This document shows, piece by piece, positions 50,942 to 60,044 of a stretch of 64,000 nt of DNA (positions are counted from its first letter, which is position 1; each line of letters opens with the position of its first letter). The position numbers and the translations under genes are program-made. This stretch comes from an uncultured Clostridia bacterium (GTDB lineage: Bacteria; Bacillota; Clostridia; TANB77; CAG-508): the NCBI GenBank assembly GCA_944391745.1, contig CALXUS010000001.1, forward strand, positions 1 through 64,000, in the 5' to 3' direction. Below the pieces are notes generated by a model. The model searched no databases. It saw only the letters and a program-made list of their open reading frames with translations, and was not told where the DNA came from.

Positions 50942-51490
50942 ATGAAAGCGACTGGTGTTGTTAGAAGAATAGATGATTTGGGAAGAATAGTTATTCCTAA
51001 AGAAATTAGGAGAACCTTAAGGATTAAAGAAGGAGATCCCCTAGAAATTTTTACTGAAAAAGATGGTGATATTATTTTAAAAAAATATTCACCAATAGGT
51101 GAATTATCTAATTTTGCCACTGAGTACGTTGAAAGTTTAAATAAAATTACTGGTCATATTAGTATTATAACTGACAGAGATACAGTTATTGCAGTTTCTG
51201 GTACAACAAAAAAAGATTTATTGGAACAAAAAATAAGCTCTGATTTAGAAAAAATATTTAATACTAGACAGAAATTCATCGGAGATGGTTCAAATTCAAT
51301 ATTTATTACAGAAAAAGGAAATAAAGATAAAGAAATAAAGCCACAGGTAATTTGTCCTATAATTTCTGATGGTGATGTTATAGGAAGTGTTGTATTAATT
51401 AGTAAAGATGAAAACACTAAAATGGAAAAAACTGAAGAAGAAGTTGCCTCTGTTGCAGCTACATTTTTAGGTAGTCAAATGGAAATTTAA
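50942..51490 (+). CDS. spoVT: SpoVT/AbrB-type transcriptional regulator
   Basis: 182 aa, close to SpoVT (178). The AbrB swapped-hairpin DNA-binding domain is at 1-50 (RRIDDLGRIVIPKEIRRTLR, then EGDPLEIF). A GAF-like domain follows (about 55-180) with VICPIISDGDVIGSVVLIS. Start at ATG 50942, matching the family N-terminus; a TTG two codons upstream is also possible. SpoVT adjusts sigma-G genes in spore formers. Fits with the sigma-K gene in the window. Confidence 0.88.
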   Translation: MKATGVVRRIDDLGRIVIPKEIRRTLRIKEGDPLEIFTEKDGDIILKKYSPIGELSNFATEYVESLNKITGHISIITDRDTVIAVSGTTKKDLLEQKISSDLEKIFNTRQKFIGDGSNSIFITEKGNKDKEIKPQVICPIISDGDVIGSVVLISKDENTKMEKTEEEVASVAATFLGSQMEI

Positions 51491-51592
51491 ATTCTATAAA
51501 ATTGATTTTTTAATAAATAATTCGTGAAAATATCAGCTAACTCTTGACTTTTTAACAAATACAATATACTATTAATTTATGTTTTTTCTTCT

Positions 51593-51610
51593 GAAGAGTT
51601 TTTACTCTTC
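51593..51610 (+). other. Hairpin in the 5' leader of the 51631 orphan
   Basis: GAAGAG, 6-nt loop, CTCTTC, ending 11 nt before the Shine-Dalgarno. A TTGACT box with a weak -10 (about 51544-51572) lies upstream and may be the promoter. Confidence 0.45.
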
Positions 51611-51630
51611 TACAAAACAAGGAGTGATTT

Positions 51631-51861
51631 ATGGCTAATTCAATTCAACATTTCACTAATCCTTGTGCTAGCTCTTCGATTGATTATGGTTTTGCATTTT
51701 GCTTAAGAACTAGTAAATGCACCTTTGAAACTAGAGAGCAGTATGAGGATGCAGTAAAAGATGAGCTGATTGAAGCAATTGCCTATGGGCAATTAACCCT
51801 TACAGAAGCCTGCAAAATTCTTTCATCAAAAGGCATTTCTACAGAGGGATTCGAGCTTTAA
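51631..51861 (+). CDS. Isolated small protein of unknown function, atypical composition
   Basis: 76 aa, not recognised. N-terminal third has Cys residues at 12, 24 and 30; the rest is helical, with FETREQYEDAVKDELIEAI and LTLTEACKILSSKGI, the latter like a helix-turn-helix but too short to call. More GC-rich than spoVT and metG around it. CAAGGAG precedes the ATG. Single gene with a leader hairpin; the downstream stem at 51881-51903 is shared with metG. Confidence 0.58.
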   Translation: MANSIQHFTNPCASSSIDYGFAFCLRTSKCTFETREQYEDAVKDELIEAIAYGQLTLTEACKILSSKGISTEGFEL

Positions 51862-51880
51862 TTACTCTTCATCAAAAAAT

Positions 51881-51903
51881 GGCACCACCAAAATGGTGGT
51901 GTC
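51881..51903 (-). terminator. metG terminator
   Basis: GACACCACCA / TGGTGGTGCC (one G-U), then ATTTTTTG on the minus strand. It lies between converging genes and may serve both. Confidence 0.8.
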
Positions 51904-51912
51904 ATTCTCATA

Positions 51913-53478
51913 TTATTTCATAAGATTTTTAATGTAATCTACTTCTTCTTCAGCATTTAATCTCATAAAAATAGGTTCGCCTTTTTTTATAACATTTATG
52001 TCTTTTATATTTTTATATTCTTTTAGCGTATCCCAGCTAATATTATTATCCATTCCTAATTGTCTTAGCATATTGTCTGATGTTTCTACCATTAGAGGTC
52101 TTATTAATATTGCAATTTCTCTTAAATTAGCTACTAGATGATAAATGCATGATTTTAGTTTTTCAATATTTTCTTCATCTTTTGCCAACACCCAAGGAGA
52201 AGTTTCATCAATGTATTTATTTGTTCTTGAAATGTAGTTCCAAATTTCTTTTAAACTATTTCCAAACTCAAAATTATCTATTTCTTTATTAAAATTGTTA
52301 ATTACCTCTTCTGATGCCTTTTCTATGTCTTCATCAACATCATTTTGAATTCCATTATATTCTGGAACTTTTCCATCGAAATATTTGTTTACCATTGAAA
52401 TTGTTCTATTCAATAAATTGCTTAAATCATTACATAAGTCAAAATTATATCTTTCCACAAAACCTTCTGGTGAAAATAATCCATCTTGTGAAGTAGGCAT
52501 TTCTCTGATCAAGAAATATTTTGTAGCATCTAATCCATATCTATCTATTAATTGCTCTGGATAAATTACATTACCTTTTGATTTGCTCATTTTTCCATCT
52601 TTCATAACAATCCAGTTATGAACAAAAATAGTTTTAGGAATTGGCAAGTCAAGTGCCATTAAAAATATAGGCCAATAAATTAGATGAAATCTTGCTATAT
52701 CTTTTCCAACTAAATGGACATCAGCTGGCCAGAATTTTTTAAACATACTATCATCATCTGATAAATATCCTAATGCTGTAATATAATTTGTTAAAGCGTC
52801 TAGCCATACATATATAACATGCTTAGGGTCGCTTTTAACTTTTATTCCCCAGTCAAAAGATGTTCTTGTAACACATAAATCTTCTAGTCCTGGTTTCAAG
52901 AAATTATTAATCATTTCCGTTTTTCTATAATCTGGCTTTATAAAGTCTGGATGAGTATTGTAATAATCTAATAGCCTGTCAGCATATTTTTTCATATTAA
53001 AAAAATACGCTTCTTCCTTCATTTTTGTAACTTCTCTACCACAATCAGGACATTTGCCATCTACTAATTGTGTTTCTGTAAAATATGATTCACAAGGTTT
53101 GCAATACCAGCCTTCATATTCGCCTTTGTAGATATCTCCTTGTTTTAGAAATCTTTCAAATATTTCTTGAACAGCTTTATAGTGATAATCATCAGTTGTT
53201 CTCATGAATATATCATTATCTATTTTCATAGTTTTCCATAATTTTTTTGCTGCTTCTGCTTGGGCATCTACATATTCTTGAGGAGACATATTTGCATCTT
53301 TTGCCTTATCCTCTATTTTTTGTCCATGCTCATCTACACCAGTTAACATTAAGCAGTCATATCCTTGCATTTTTCTTAGCCTCTTTAACATATCTGCTAA
53401 AACTGTTGTGTAAGCTGTGCCAATGTGGAACTTGCCACTTGGATAGTAAATTGGTGTTGTGATATAATATTTGCTCAT
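51913..53478 (-). CDS. metG: Methionyl-tRNA synthetase
   Basis: 521 aa, the short form lacking the C-terminal tRNA-binding OB domain. HIGH-type motif GKFHIGTAY near 15, zinc knuckle CKPCESYF..CPDCGRE near 127-147, and KMSKSKGN near 300. Charges tRNA-Met. AGGAGG precedes the ATG. No T-box is visible in the 88-nt leader before the palindromic repeat at 53567. Confidence 0.97.
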   Translation of the reverse strand: MSKYYITTPIYYPSGKFHIGTAYTTVLADMLKRLRKMQGYDCLMLTGVDEHGQKIEDKAKDANMSPQEYVDAQAEAAKKLWKTMKIDNDIFMRTTDDYHYKAVQEIFERFLKQGDIYKGEYEGWYCKPCESYFTETQLVDGKCPDCGREVTKMKEEAYFFNMKKYADRLLDYYNTHPDFIKPDYRKTEMINNFLKPGLEDLCVTRTSFDWGIKVKSDPKHVIYVWLDALTNYITALGYLSDDDSMFKKFWPADVHLVGKDIARFHLIYWPIFLMALDLPIPKTIFVHNWIVMKDGKMSKSKGNVIYPEQLIDRYGLDATKYFLIREMPTSQDGLFSPEGFVERYNFDLCNDLSNLLNRTISMVNKYFDGKVPEYNGIQNDVDEDIEKASEEVINNFNKEIDNFEFGNSLKEIWNYISRTNKYIDETSPWVLAKDEENIEKLKSCIYHLVANLREIAILIRPLMVETSDNMLRQLGMDNNISWDTLKEYKNIKDINVIKKGEPIFMRLNAEEEVDYIKNLMK

Positions 53479-53566
53479 AATATTCTCTCCTCCTAAACTT
53501 TTAACTATTGATTATTATAGCATATTCTTCCTGCAAAATCTATATTTTATCGATTTTTTTGTAGCT

Positions 53567-53634
53567 GAATTTGGGGACACCTTCCGAAAACAGCTTTCAA
53601 TGATAAGCTGTTTTCGGAAGGTGTCCCCAAATTC
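53567..53634. repeat. Palindromic GGGGACACC repeat, copy 2
   Basis: Perfect 30-bp inverted repeat; arms contain AATTTGGGGACACCTTCCG and its complement, 8-nt loop TCAATGAT. It lies 8 nt beyond the stop of the ABC permease gene. Confidence 0.95.
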
Positions 53635-53642
53635 ATCCTCCC

Positions 53643-56321
53643 TTATATGTTATCTTTTCTGATTGTTTCTATAATATTTTGCTTATTTATTTTGTTTAAA
53701 GAATATCTCATTATTCCACCAATTAATAAAAATACTACTATTATTGCAATTATTGTAGGGATTACAGGGAATGTGTATTCCATTATAATACCTTCACTAA
53801 ATGCTAAGTATAATAAATATGAACCTAATATTCCAAGTGGTACTCCTATTAAAATTGATTTTAGTCCATAGAATATGCTTTCTAATCTAATCATTCTATT
53901 GAATTCTTTTTTTGTCATACCTATAGATTTTAAATTTGCAAATTCTTTACTTCTCAAATTCATATTACTTGTTATTGTATTAAATATATTTGTAATACCT
54001 ATTAATGAAATTACTATTATAAATCCATATAAAAATATTGCTATTATTATAATTAATGAATTTTGTCTGTCCGCTTCTTCTTGTATATTCATCATTGTTA
54101 CACTTTTATATTCATTTTTTATATCTTTTTCTAATTCTGTTGCATCATCTGTATCTATATATAAATTTCCTAAGCTCCAGTTATAATTATTTATAAAGTC
54201 ATCACTTACGATCATTATTCCTTCTGTATAAAATGTTTCTTCAAGTCCCATAGGTTTCTCTGTTGTTTGTGCAATTATAGGCATTGTAACATCTTTTATA
54301 ATGTTATTTTCAGCATCTATTATATCAAAGTTTATTTCGTCATTTTTGTTGTAATTGTATATCTGGCCAATATTCTTTTTATAACTTCCATCTTCTTCAT
54401 TATATATATATCTTTCAAATCCATCTATCCATATTATCTTGTTTTTAGCATCTTCATAATTTAACCCCAAGTCTTTTACATATCTTTGATATTCCTCGTT
54501 ATCTAAAGCCATCATTGCTACTGTATAAGGTGCATTTTCTTCATTATCTATCGCTTCTGAATAGCTATAAGTTAAGTTTGTTAAGTATTCTTTTCCATCT
54601 TCTGATAATTTTAGTTCATTTGTTCCCATTTCTATATCTATATTCTTAATTATAGAATAAGATTTTACCCTTTCATCACTTGCTATTTTTTTATAATTAT
54701 TGTATCTTTCTTCCTTATTTTCACTTCCATTTAACGAAACGAATAATTTATATCTGTAATTTGTAAATGATTGATTTGAAACTGTAAAACCATATTGAAC
54801 TAATGATGTAATTGATATAAATATTGTTATGCTTACTACCAATGAAATTACTGTTGTACGATATTTCTTTTTGTTTCTTTTTAAGTTTTTATATGCTATA
54901 TCTCCTCCAACGCCAAATAATTTTTTTATTATTTTTGGTGATTTTACTTTTTTGCCTTTTATTTTTATATCTTCATTACTTCTAATTGCATCTATTGGAG
55001 ATAATTTAGATGCTCTCTTAGCAGATGATCTACAAGAAAGATATATTGTTATTCCTGCTAAAATAATTGAGAATATTATTGCTATAATAGGAACTGAGTA
55101 TATAAAATTTACTTCTTCTATTATTTTTCCAATTAAATTATTTAATATTATAGATAAAATCCAATTTACTAATATTCCAAGTATTATTCCTCCAGGAATC
55201 CCTATTATTCCCAAAATAAAGCCTTCAAATAATACATTTTTTCTAATTTGTTTTTTAGTTGCTCCAATTGATGATAACATTCCATATTGTCTAGTTCTTT
55301 CGGTAATAGAAATTGCAAAGCTATTTCTAATTACAAATACACTTGAAATAATTATAATTACTACAACAATTACTCCTATCAAATATAGCATTCTCATATA
55401 AGAGCTATTAACACCAACACCTTCAAATTGCAAAATGTTGTCATTTACATTTATATTGTATTTGCTGTTTACCATTTCTTTTGTACTTCCTGTGCTTAGC
55501 TCCATTAAATCTAAATAGTTATGTTCTTTTTGATATTCTTTATCTAAACCTAATATATCACACATTACATCCTGATAATTTTTTAATCCTTTTTTTGTAA
55601 AGTTAACAAATATATTAGTGCTTTCACCTAAATTATTAACATCTAAATAAGTAATTGCAGTAAAGCCTGGTGCAGAATATGGTTCTAAATCAAAATTTAA
55701 TCTTTCTATTATCCCCACCACAGTATATTCTTTTGTATACATTTTTTCTAAATGCTCATCAGGTGTTAAAATATCATCCTGTGTTAACTGCTTTCCATCT
55801 AAGACTCTATTAGATATATCTAAAGTAATAGTGTCACCTATTTCTATAGGCTTTTCTGGTTTCTTCAAGCTTAAATTTCCATCATCAGTTAGTCTATTTT
55901 CATAAATATTATCACTTAATACTATTTCTTTACTATTTGTAGGAAGCCTTCCTTCTTTTAAGCTAATTGGCAAACTATTAAATGCTTGATTATCTAATCC
56001 CATAATATAGAAATACGGTTTATATTCATTTAACGAACCATCAAATTTTGCATATCCTATGTTCGATTCTAAAAAATAACTTTTTACATTTCTATTTTCT
56101 TCTATATAAGATAACTCACTTTTTGGTACATCTTTAAATTCTACATGATAGTCTCCACTATTTTGTTTATAATAATTTTGTAATGTAGCTTTGCCGCTTG
56201 TTACCATACCAGCGACAACGGTTATTAAAGCTGTAGATAAAATTATTCCTATTATTGTTACTAAAGTTCTTTTCTTATTTAGTTTTAAACTTTTTATTGT
56301 TAATTTATCTAGGATTTTCAT
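53643..56321 (-). CDS. FtsX-type ABC transporter permease (two FtsX domains)
   Basis: 892 aa. N-terminal helix (about 18-40), a large extracellular domain (to about 325), three helices to about 430, a second helix near 495, a second extracellular domain, then three C-terminal helices (about 760-880). The cytosolic motif RTRQYGMLSSIGATKKQIRK and its counterpart RSKEFANLKSIGMTKKEFNR mark the two FtsX domains. Such permeases handle antimicrobial peptides or lipoproteins with a LolD-like ATPase. AAAGGAGG precedes the ATG; it starts 12 nt after the ATPase stop. Confidence 0.9.
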   Translation of the reverse strand: MKILDKLTIKSLKLNKKRTLVTIIGIILSTALITVVAGMVTSGKATLQNYYKQNSGDYHVEFKDVPKSELSYIEENRNVKSYFLESNIGYAKFDGSLNEYKPYFYIMGLDNQAFNSLPISLKEGRLPTNSKEIVLSDNIYENRLTDDGNLSLKKPEKPIEIGDTITLDISNRVLDGKQLTQDDILTPDEHLEKMYTKEYTVVGIIERLNFDLEPYSAPGFTAITYLDVNNLGESTNIFVNFTKKGLKNYQDVMCDILGLDKEYQKEHNYLDLMELSTGSTKEMVNSKYNINVNDNILQFEGVGVNSSYMRMLYLIGVIVVVIIIISSVFVIRNSFAISITERTRQYGMLSSIGATKKQIRKNVLFEGFILGIIGIPGGIILGILVNWILSIILNNLIGKIIEEVNFIYSVPIIAIIFSIILAGITIYLSCRSSAKRASKLSPIDAIRSNEDIKIKGKKVKSPKIIKKLFGVGGDIAYKNLKRNKKKYRTTVISLVVSITIFISITSLVQYGFTVSNQSFTNYRYKLFVSLNGSENKEERYNNYKKIASDERVKSYSIIKNIDIEMGTNELKLSEDGKEYLTNLTYSYSEAIDNEENAPYTVAMMALDNEEYQRYVKDLGLNYEDAKNKIIWIDGFERYIYNEEDGSYKKNIGQIYNYNKNDEINFDIIDAENNIIKDVTMPIIAQTTEKPMGLEETFYTEGIMIVSDDFINNYNWSLGNLYIDTDDATELEKDIKNEYKSVTMMNIQEEADRQNSLIIIIAIFLYGFIIVISLIGITNIFNTITSNMNLRSKEFANLKSIGMTKKEFNRMIRLESIFYGLKSILIGVPLGILGSYLLYLAFSEGIIMEYTFPVIPTIIAIIVVFLLIGGIMRYSLNKINKQNIIETIRKDNI

Positions 56322-56333
56322 TTTTTCCTCCTT

Positions 56334-57005
56334 TTACTTTTCCTTTATTATTCTTCCATCTTCAATTGTTAAAACTCTATCAGCTTCATTTGCAATCTCT
56401 AGATTATGAGTTATCATTATAATTGTTTGTTTATATTTTTTATTTGTTAGTTTTAACAGTTCAACTATTTCTTCACTTGATTTTGAATCCAGATTTCCAG
56501 TTGGCTCATCTGCTAAAATTATTGCTGGATTATTAATCATGGCTCTACCTATAGATACTCTTTGCTGTTGTCCTCCTGAAAGTTCATTAGGTAAATGCTT
56601 TCTTCTGTTTTCTAAACCTAAACTTTTTAATAATTCATTTAATCTTTGTTCATCTACTTTGTTTCCATCTAAATCACAAGGAAGTGTAATGTTTTCTTCT
56701 ACGTTTAATATAGGTATTAAATTATAAAATTGATATATTATTCCAACTTGTCTTCTCCTAAATATTGCTAAATTATCATCATTTAATGAATATATGTCTT
56801 TTCCATCTACATACACTTTTCCTGATGTTGGTCTATCTACTCCACCTAGTAAATGTAAAAGTGTTGATTTACCACTTCCAGAACTACCTACTATAGCTAA
56901 AAATTCTCCCTTCTCTACAGAAAAGCTTACATTGTCTACTGCAATAACTTCATTTTCTCCCTTTCCATATTTTTTTGTTAAATTTTCCGCCCTCAAAATT
57001 TCCAT
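56334..57005 (-). CDS. ABC transporter ATP-binding protein (LolD/MacB type)
   Basis: 223 aa. Walker A GSSGSGKSTLLHLLG near 37, signature LSGGQQQRVSIGRA near 141, Walker B IILADEPTGNLDS near 161, His in MITHN. The group partners FtsX-type permeases, here the next gene. AAAGGAG precedes the ATG. An apparent response-regulator-driven promoter lies upstream at 57063-57096. Confidence 0.95.
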   Translation of the reverse strand: MEILRAENLTKKYGKGENEVIAVDNVSFSVEKGEFLAIVGSSGSGKSTLLHLLGGVDRPTSGKVYVDGKDIYSLNDDNLAIFRRRQVGIIYQFYNLIPILNVEENITLPCDLDGNKVDEQRLNELLKSLGLENRRKHLPNELSGGQQQRVSIGRAMINNPAIILADEPTGNLDSKSSEEIVELLKLTNKKYKQTIIMITHNLEIANEADRVLTIEDGRIIKEK

Positions 57006-57062
57006 TATAATTTCTCCTTTCGCATTCTATTAATTTTTTCTTTTTAATTATTTTATATTTTT

Positions 57063-57096
57063 ATTATAATGACTTAAAGTGACTTTAAAATGACTT
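57063..57096 (-). promoter_or_regulatory. Probable response-regulator-activated promoter of the ABC genes
   Basis: On the minus strand three direct repeats AAGTCA (57096-57091, 57085-57080, 57075-57070) are spaced 11 and 10 bp apart, one helical turn each. The last is followed by TTATAAT (-10 at 57068-57063). The -35 region is a poor match, as expected for OmpR-type activation. The adjacent two-component system is the natural regulator. Confidence 0.65.
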
Positions 57097-57107
57097 TTTA
57101 AAATAAA

Positions 57108-57186
57108 AAGCAATTTAATATTATGAATTTCATCTCAGATGTTACACCAAAATAACAGCTGTGTTTAATTCAATATTAAATTGCTT
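57108..57186 (-). terminator. Long hairpin between histidine kinase and ABC genes
   Basis: Perfect 15-bp arms AAGCAATTTAATATT / AATATTAAATTGCTT with a 49-nt apical region, followed on the minus strand by TTTATTTT. Begins 6 nt after the kinase stop. Probably ends the regulator-kinase transcript, leaving the ABC genes under their own promoter. Confidence 0.65.
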
Positions 57187-57191
57187 TGATT

Positions 57192-58406
57192 TTAATTTTC
57201 ATAAAAATAAATTTTGAATGTAGTTCCTTCATTTATAATTGAGAAACATGATATTGTTGCATTTTGTTTTTCTAAAATAGTTTTAGACAATGCTAATCCT
57301 ATTCCAAAACTATTTTCAGAAGAATTTTTTCCTTTATAAAATCTTTCAAATATATGTTTCAAATCTTTTTCATCGATTCCTTCGCCTTCGTCTTTTATTA
57401 TCAATTCTGTGTATATATTTGTTTTTCTAATTGATATAAATATCTTTTTATTATCAGGTGTGTGTTCTATACAATTTTTAATTATATTATTAATTGCTTC
57501 CAAGGTCCATTTATAATCACCTATTATATAAGTCTTTTCTAAAACTTTTTCTACTTTTATATTTTTTATTTCAATCGGGATTTCTAAATTTTTCAAAACT
57601 TCTTCAATTAATTCATCTAATCTATATTTATTTTTTTCAAATTCTACTGTTCCACTATCCAATTTTGAAAGTTTTAATAGAGCTATTGTCAAAAAACTTA
57701 TCTGTTCTACTTGTCTACTTATTTCAAAAATGAATCTACGTTTCGTTTCTTCATCCATTTTCTCATTTTCTTTTATTTCATCTAACATTATTGAAATGGA
57801 TGTTAATGGAGTTTTTATCTGGTGAGAAATATCTGATAAGCTTTTAGCTAAAAATCTTTTATCTTTTTTTGAATTTTCTGCATCTTCCTTTAACATTAAT
57901 GTTATTTTATATAATTCATTTCTTAGATTTGATAAATAATCTTCTGCATTTTCATTTATTTTTAATTCATAATTCTTATTATTTATTTCTTTAATATATT
58001 TTGTTATCCCTTCTATTTTTCTTTTTTGAATTATACTGTTAATAATCCATATCAATATTATTATTAAAATTAGAATTCCCATTACTATAGAAGAATAGAT
58101 AATAGTATCATTTTTCATTTCTTCCAATTTTAAAATCGCTGAATCATTATCTTCTATTCCATAATTTTCTGCTATGTCTTTACCATTTTCTATTTTTATT
58201 TCATCATTTTTTTCATTTAATACACTAATAAGCTCTTCATCAGAAATTTCTGGATATTTTTCTTTAATTATTCCTATAAAATTATAAATCTTTGAATTAT
58301 AAGTTTGTATCATTTCATTATTAATATAATTTATAATTATACAATTACTTATAATAGCAATACATAAACATATTAATGCAATTATAACAAATTTAATATT
58401 TTTCAT
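57192..58406 (-). CDS. Sensor histidine kinase
   Basis: 404 aa. Two membrane helices (about 5-27 and 100-123) bracket a short extracellular sensor. HisKA domain with the phosphorylated His in DISHQIKTPLTSIS near 193; HATPase with NNIIKNCIEHTP, DEGEGIDEKDL, FERFYKG and GIGLALSK. Pairs with the response regulator 31 nt upstream. Since it sits next to an FtsX-type exporter, it may sense the exported compound or envelope stress (inference). AGGAAG precedes the ATG. Confidence 0.93.
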   Translation of the reverse strand: MKNIKFVIIALICLCIAIISNCIIINYINNEMIQTYNSKIYNFIGIIKEKYPEISDEELISVLNEKNDEIKIENGKDIAENYGIEDNDSAILKLEEMKNDTIIYSSIVMGILILIIILIWIINSIIQKRKIEGITKYIKEINNKNYELKINENAEDYLSNLRNELYKITLMLKEDAENSKKDKRFLAKSLSDISHQIKTPLTSISIMLDEIKENEKMDEETKRRFIFEISRQVEQISFLTIALLKLSKLDSGTVEFEKNKYRLDELIEEVLKNLEIPIEIKNIKVEKVLEKTYIIGDYKWTLEAINNIIKNCIEHTPDNKKIFISIRKTNIYTELIIKDEGEGIDEKDLKHIFERFYKGKNSSENSFGIGLALSKTILEKQNATISCFSIINEGTTFKIYFYEN

Positions 58407-58437
58407 AAACTTCCTACCATTCTATAATTCTAATTTT

Positions 58438-59100
58438 TTATTTAGATTCTACTTTATATCCAACTCCTCTTATGGTTTTAATAATTTTTCCTTCATTATC
58501 ACCGATTTTTTCTCTGATTCTTTTTATATACACCGTAAGAGTATTATCATTCACATAATTTCCTGCTAAATCCCAAATTTTATTTAATATCATTTCTCTT
58601 GTTACTAGTTTATTTTTATTAGTGAATAACATTAAAAGTATTTTATATTCCAAACTTGTTAGTTCTATAGAGTTGCCATCTTTTTTCACTTCCATATTTT
58701 CTGTATCAAGGGTTATTCCATTACATTCAATTATATTTGGCGTGATTTTGTTATATCTTCTAAGTGCAACTTTTATTCTGGAAATTAATTCTTTTACTCT
58801 AAATGGTTTTACAATATAATCTTCAGCGCCTAAATCTAACCCTTTTACTATATCTATTTCTTCATCTCTAGCAGTTAGAAATATTACAGGAATATCTTGT
58901 TTCTTTTTGATTTCTTTAAAGAAATCAAATCCATTTCCATCAGGAAGGGTTATATCTAATAAAATTAAATCATAATCTGTGGATTGTTCAGCTTTTTCTA
59001 TGGTTTTTGCTGTTATGACTTTAAACCCTTCTTGTTCTAAAGAATATTTTAAACCTATTACTATTGATTCACTATCTTCAACTAATAAAATTGTGTTCAT
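58438..59100 (-). CDS. OmpR/PhoB-family response regulator
   Basis: 220 aa from the ATG at 59100, chosen because AAAGGGG lies just upstream and the protein begins NTILLVEDSES. A frame open to 59298 runs through the palindromic repeat and is spurious. Receiver domain with phospho-Asp in LILLDITLPDGNG near 50 and Lys in YIVKPF; C-terminal winged helix with LTSLEYKILLMLF and VYIKRIREKIG. It should bind the AAGTCA repeats at 57070-57096. Confidence 0.95.
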   Translation of the reverse strand: MNTILLVEDSESIVIGLKYSLEQEGFKVITAKTIEKAEQSTDYDLILLDITLPDGNGFDFFKEIKKKQDIPVIFLTARDEEIDIVKGLDLGAEDYIVKPFRVKELISRIKVALRRYNKITPNIIECNGITLDTENMEVKKDGNSIELTSLEYKILLMLFTNKNKLVTREMILNKIWDLAGNYVNDNTLTVYIKRIREKIGDNEGKIIKTIRGVGYKVESK

Positions 59101-59176
59101 TATTTTCCCCTTTTCAATAATAAATTTTCGTTTTCTATTATACCAAGTTATTTTAAATGTTTCAATTAATCTTGAG

Positions 59177-59250
59177 GCTGAATTTGGGGACACCTTCCGA
59201 AAACAGCTTATCATTGAAAGCTGTTTTCGGAAGGTGTCCCCAAATTCAGC
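59177..59250. repeat. Palindromic GGGGACACC repeat, copy 3
   Basis: Same 30-bp arms as copy 2, extended by GCT/AGC to 33 bp, with loop ATCATTGA, the reverse complement of the copy 2 loop; so copies 2 and 3 are inverted relative to each other. The right end is followed by tandem copies of CAAATTCAGCTC (to about 59266). Confidence 0.95.
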
Positions 59251-59325
59251 TCCAAATTCAGCTCCAATCTCAGCATCTCTCAAAACTTTGTTATCCATTT
59301 TTTTCCATTATATTTTGATTGGTAA

Positions 59326-59354
59326 TTGACTTTTGGTTTAGATAGTAGTATAAT
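59326..59354 (+). promoter_or_regulatory. Promoter of the 59414 orphan
   Basis: TTGACT, 17-bp spacer, TATAAT. The gene-free stretch 59101-59413 holds, in order, the regulator's leader, repeat copy 3 with its tandem tail, and this promoter. Confidence 0.85.
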
Positions 59355-59413
59355 ACTAAATACCCGTAAGCAGATGTGTTGTGATTAGAATTGGAATGAG
59401 GTGAATTTATCTT

Positions 59414-59956
59414 ATGATACATCTGAAATGTACTATTCCAGAAAATCCAAGTATAGAAAAAGACTTTGAGATTGATGATCTTGTTAAGAATTTGAGTCTA
59501 GCTATTACTATGACAAAGATTCTTGGCGGATTCAAAAAAAATGCGGACCATTATTCATTCTTGATCAGTTCCGAAGCGTTAAAGTTTGGAAAAATGATTC
59601 CTGAATATAATGATTCTGCATTAAAAAAAGGAGGTAAGTCATTTAATTCTGACAATGACTCTAAGGCAACGACTACATCCTTCTTGTTGGCTAGTGTAGA
59701 GTATGTCTGCAGTGATAAAAATAGCAGTAAGAAGAATAAGGACCAAAAGCCTGAAACTACCAAGAAAAAAACCGATGCTCAAGCCACCAATACGTCCCAA
59801 TCGCTTACTAGTGCAAAGAATATTTGCTCTGGTAAAACTATCACTACCGTAAAAATGCATTTTCAAGACACTCATGATGAAGAGTTAATTCTTTCTATTG
59901 GGTCTCTTGGAACTATCTTTTCGAACTATATATTGCGGCTATTTAGCAACCAATAA
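59414..59956 (+). CDS. Isolated protein of unknown function, atypical composition
   Basis: 180 aa, not recognised. An internal repeat is visible: KATTTSFLLASVEYVCSDK and QATNTSQSLTSAKNICSGK, separated by a Lys-rich linker. The N-terminus (IHLKCTIPENPSIEKDFEID) and C-terminus (TTVKMHFQDTHDEELILSIG) both look beta-rich. Residue 175 is Arg encoded by CGG (59936-59938); a +1 shift there would end the protein GYLATNNAYSVCI instead of RLFSNQ. More GC-rich than the neighbours, with a strong promoter, GAGGTG ribosome site and a GC-rich terminator of its own. Confidence 0.6.
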   Translation: MIHLKCTIPENPSIEKDFEIDDLVKNLSLAITMTKILGGFKKNADHYSFLISSEALKFGKMIPEYNDSALKKGGKSFNSDNDSKATTTSFLLASVEYVCSDKNSSKKNKDQKPETTKKKTDAQATNTSQSLTSAKNICSGKTITTVKMHFQDTHDEELILSIGSLGTIFSNYILRLFSNQ

Positions 59957-60018
59957 CGCTTATAGCGTTTGTATATAACTGCAGTAGAGTTCATCGGTAA
60001 GGTTACACACAATTACAA

Positions 60019-60044
60019 GGCCGGGAAGCTAATGCTTCCCGGCC
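60019..60044 (+). terminator. Terminator of the 59414 orphan
   Basis: Perfect 11-bp stem GGCCGGGAAGC / GCTTCCCGGCC with loop TAAT, then ACTTATTTTTT. Strikingly GC-rich for this genome. Confidence 0.92.

Noticed and set aside
53479-53566. T-box leader before metG
   Set aside because: No T-box sequence (UGGNACCGCG type) or specifier structure fits in the short leader.
59101-59298. N-terminal extension of the response regulator through the palindromic repeat
   Set aside because: The receiver domain begins at the ATG at 59100 with a good ribosome site; the extension is just the translated repeat.
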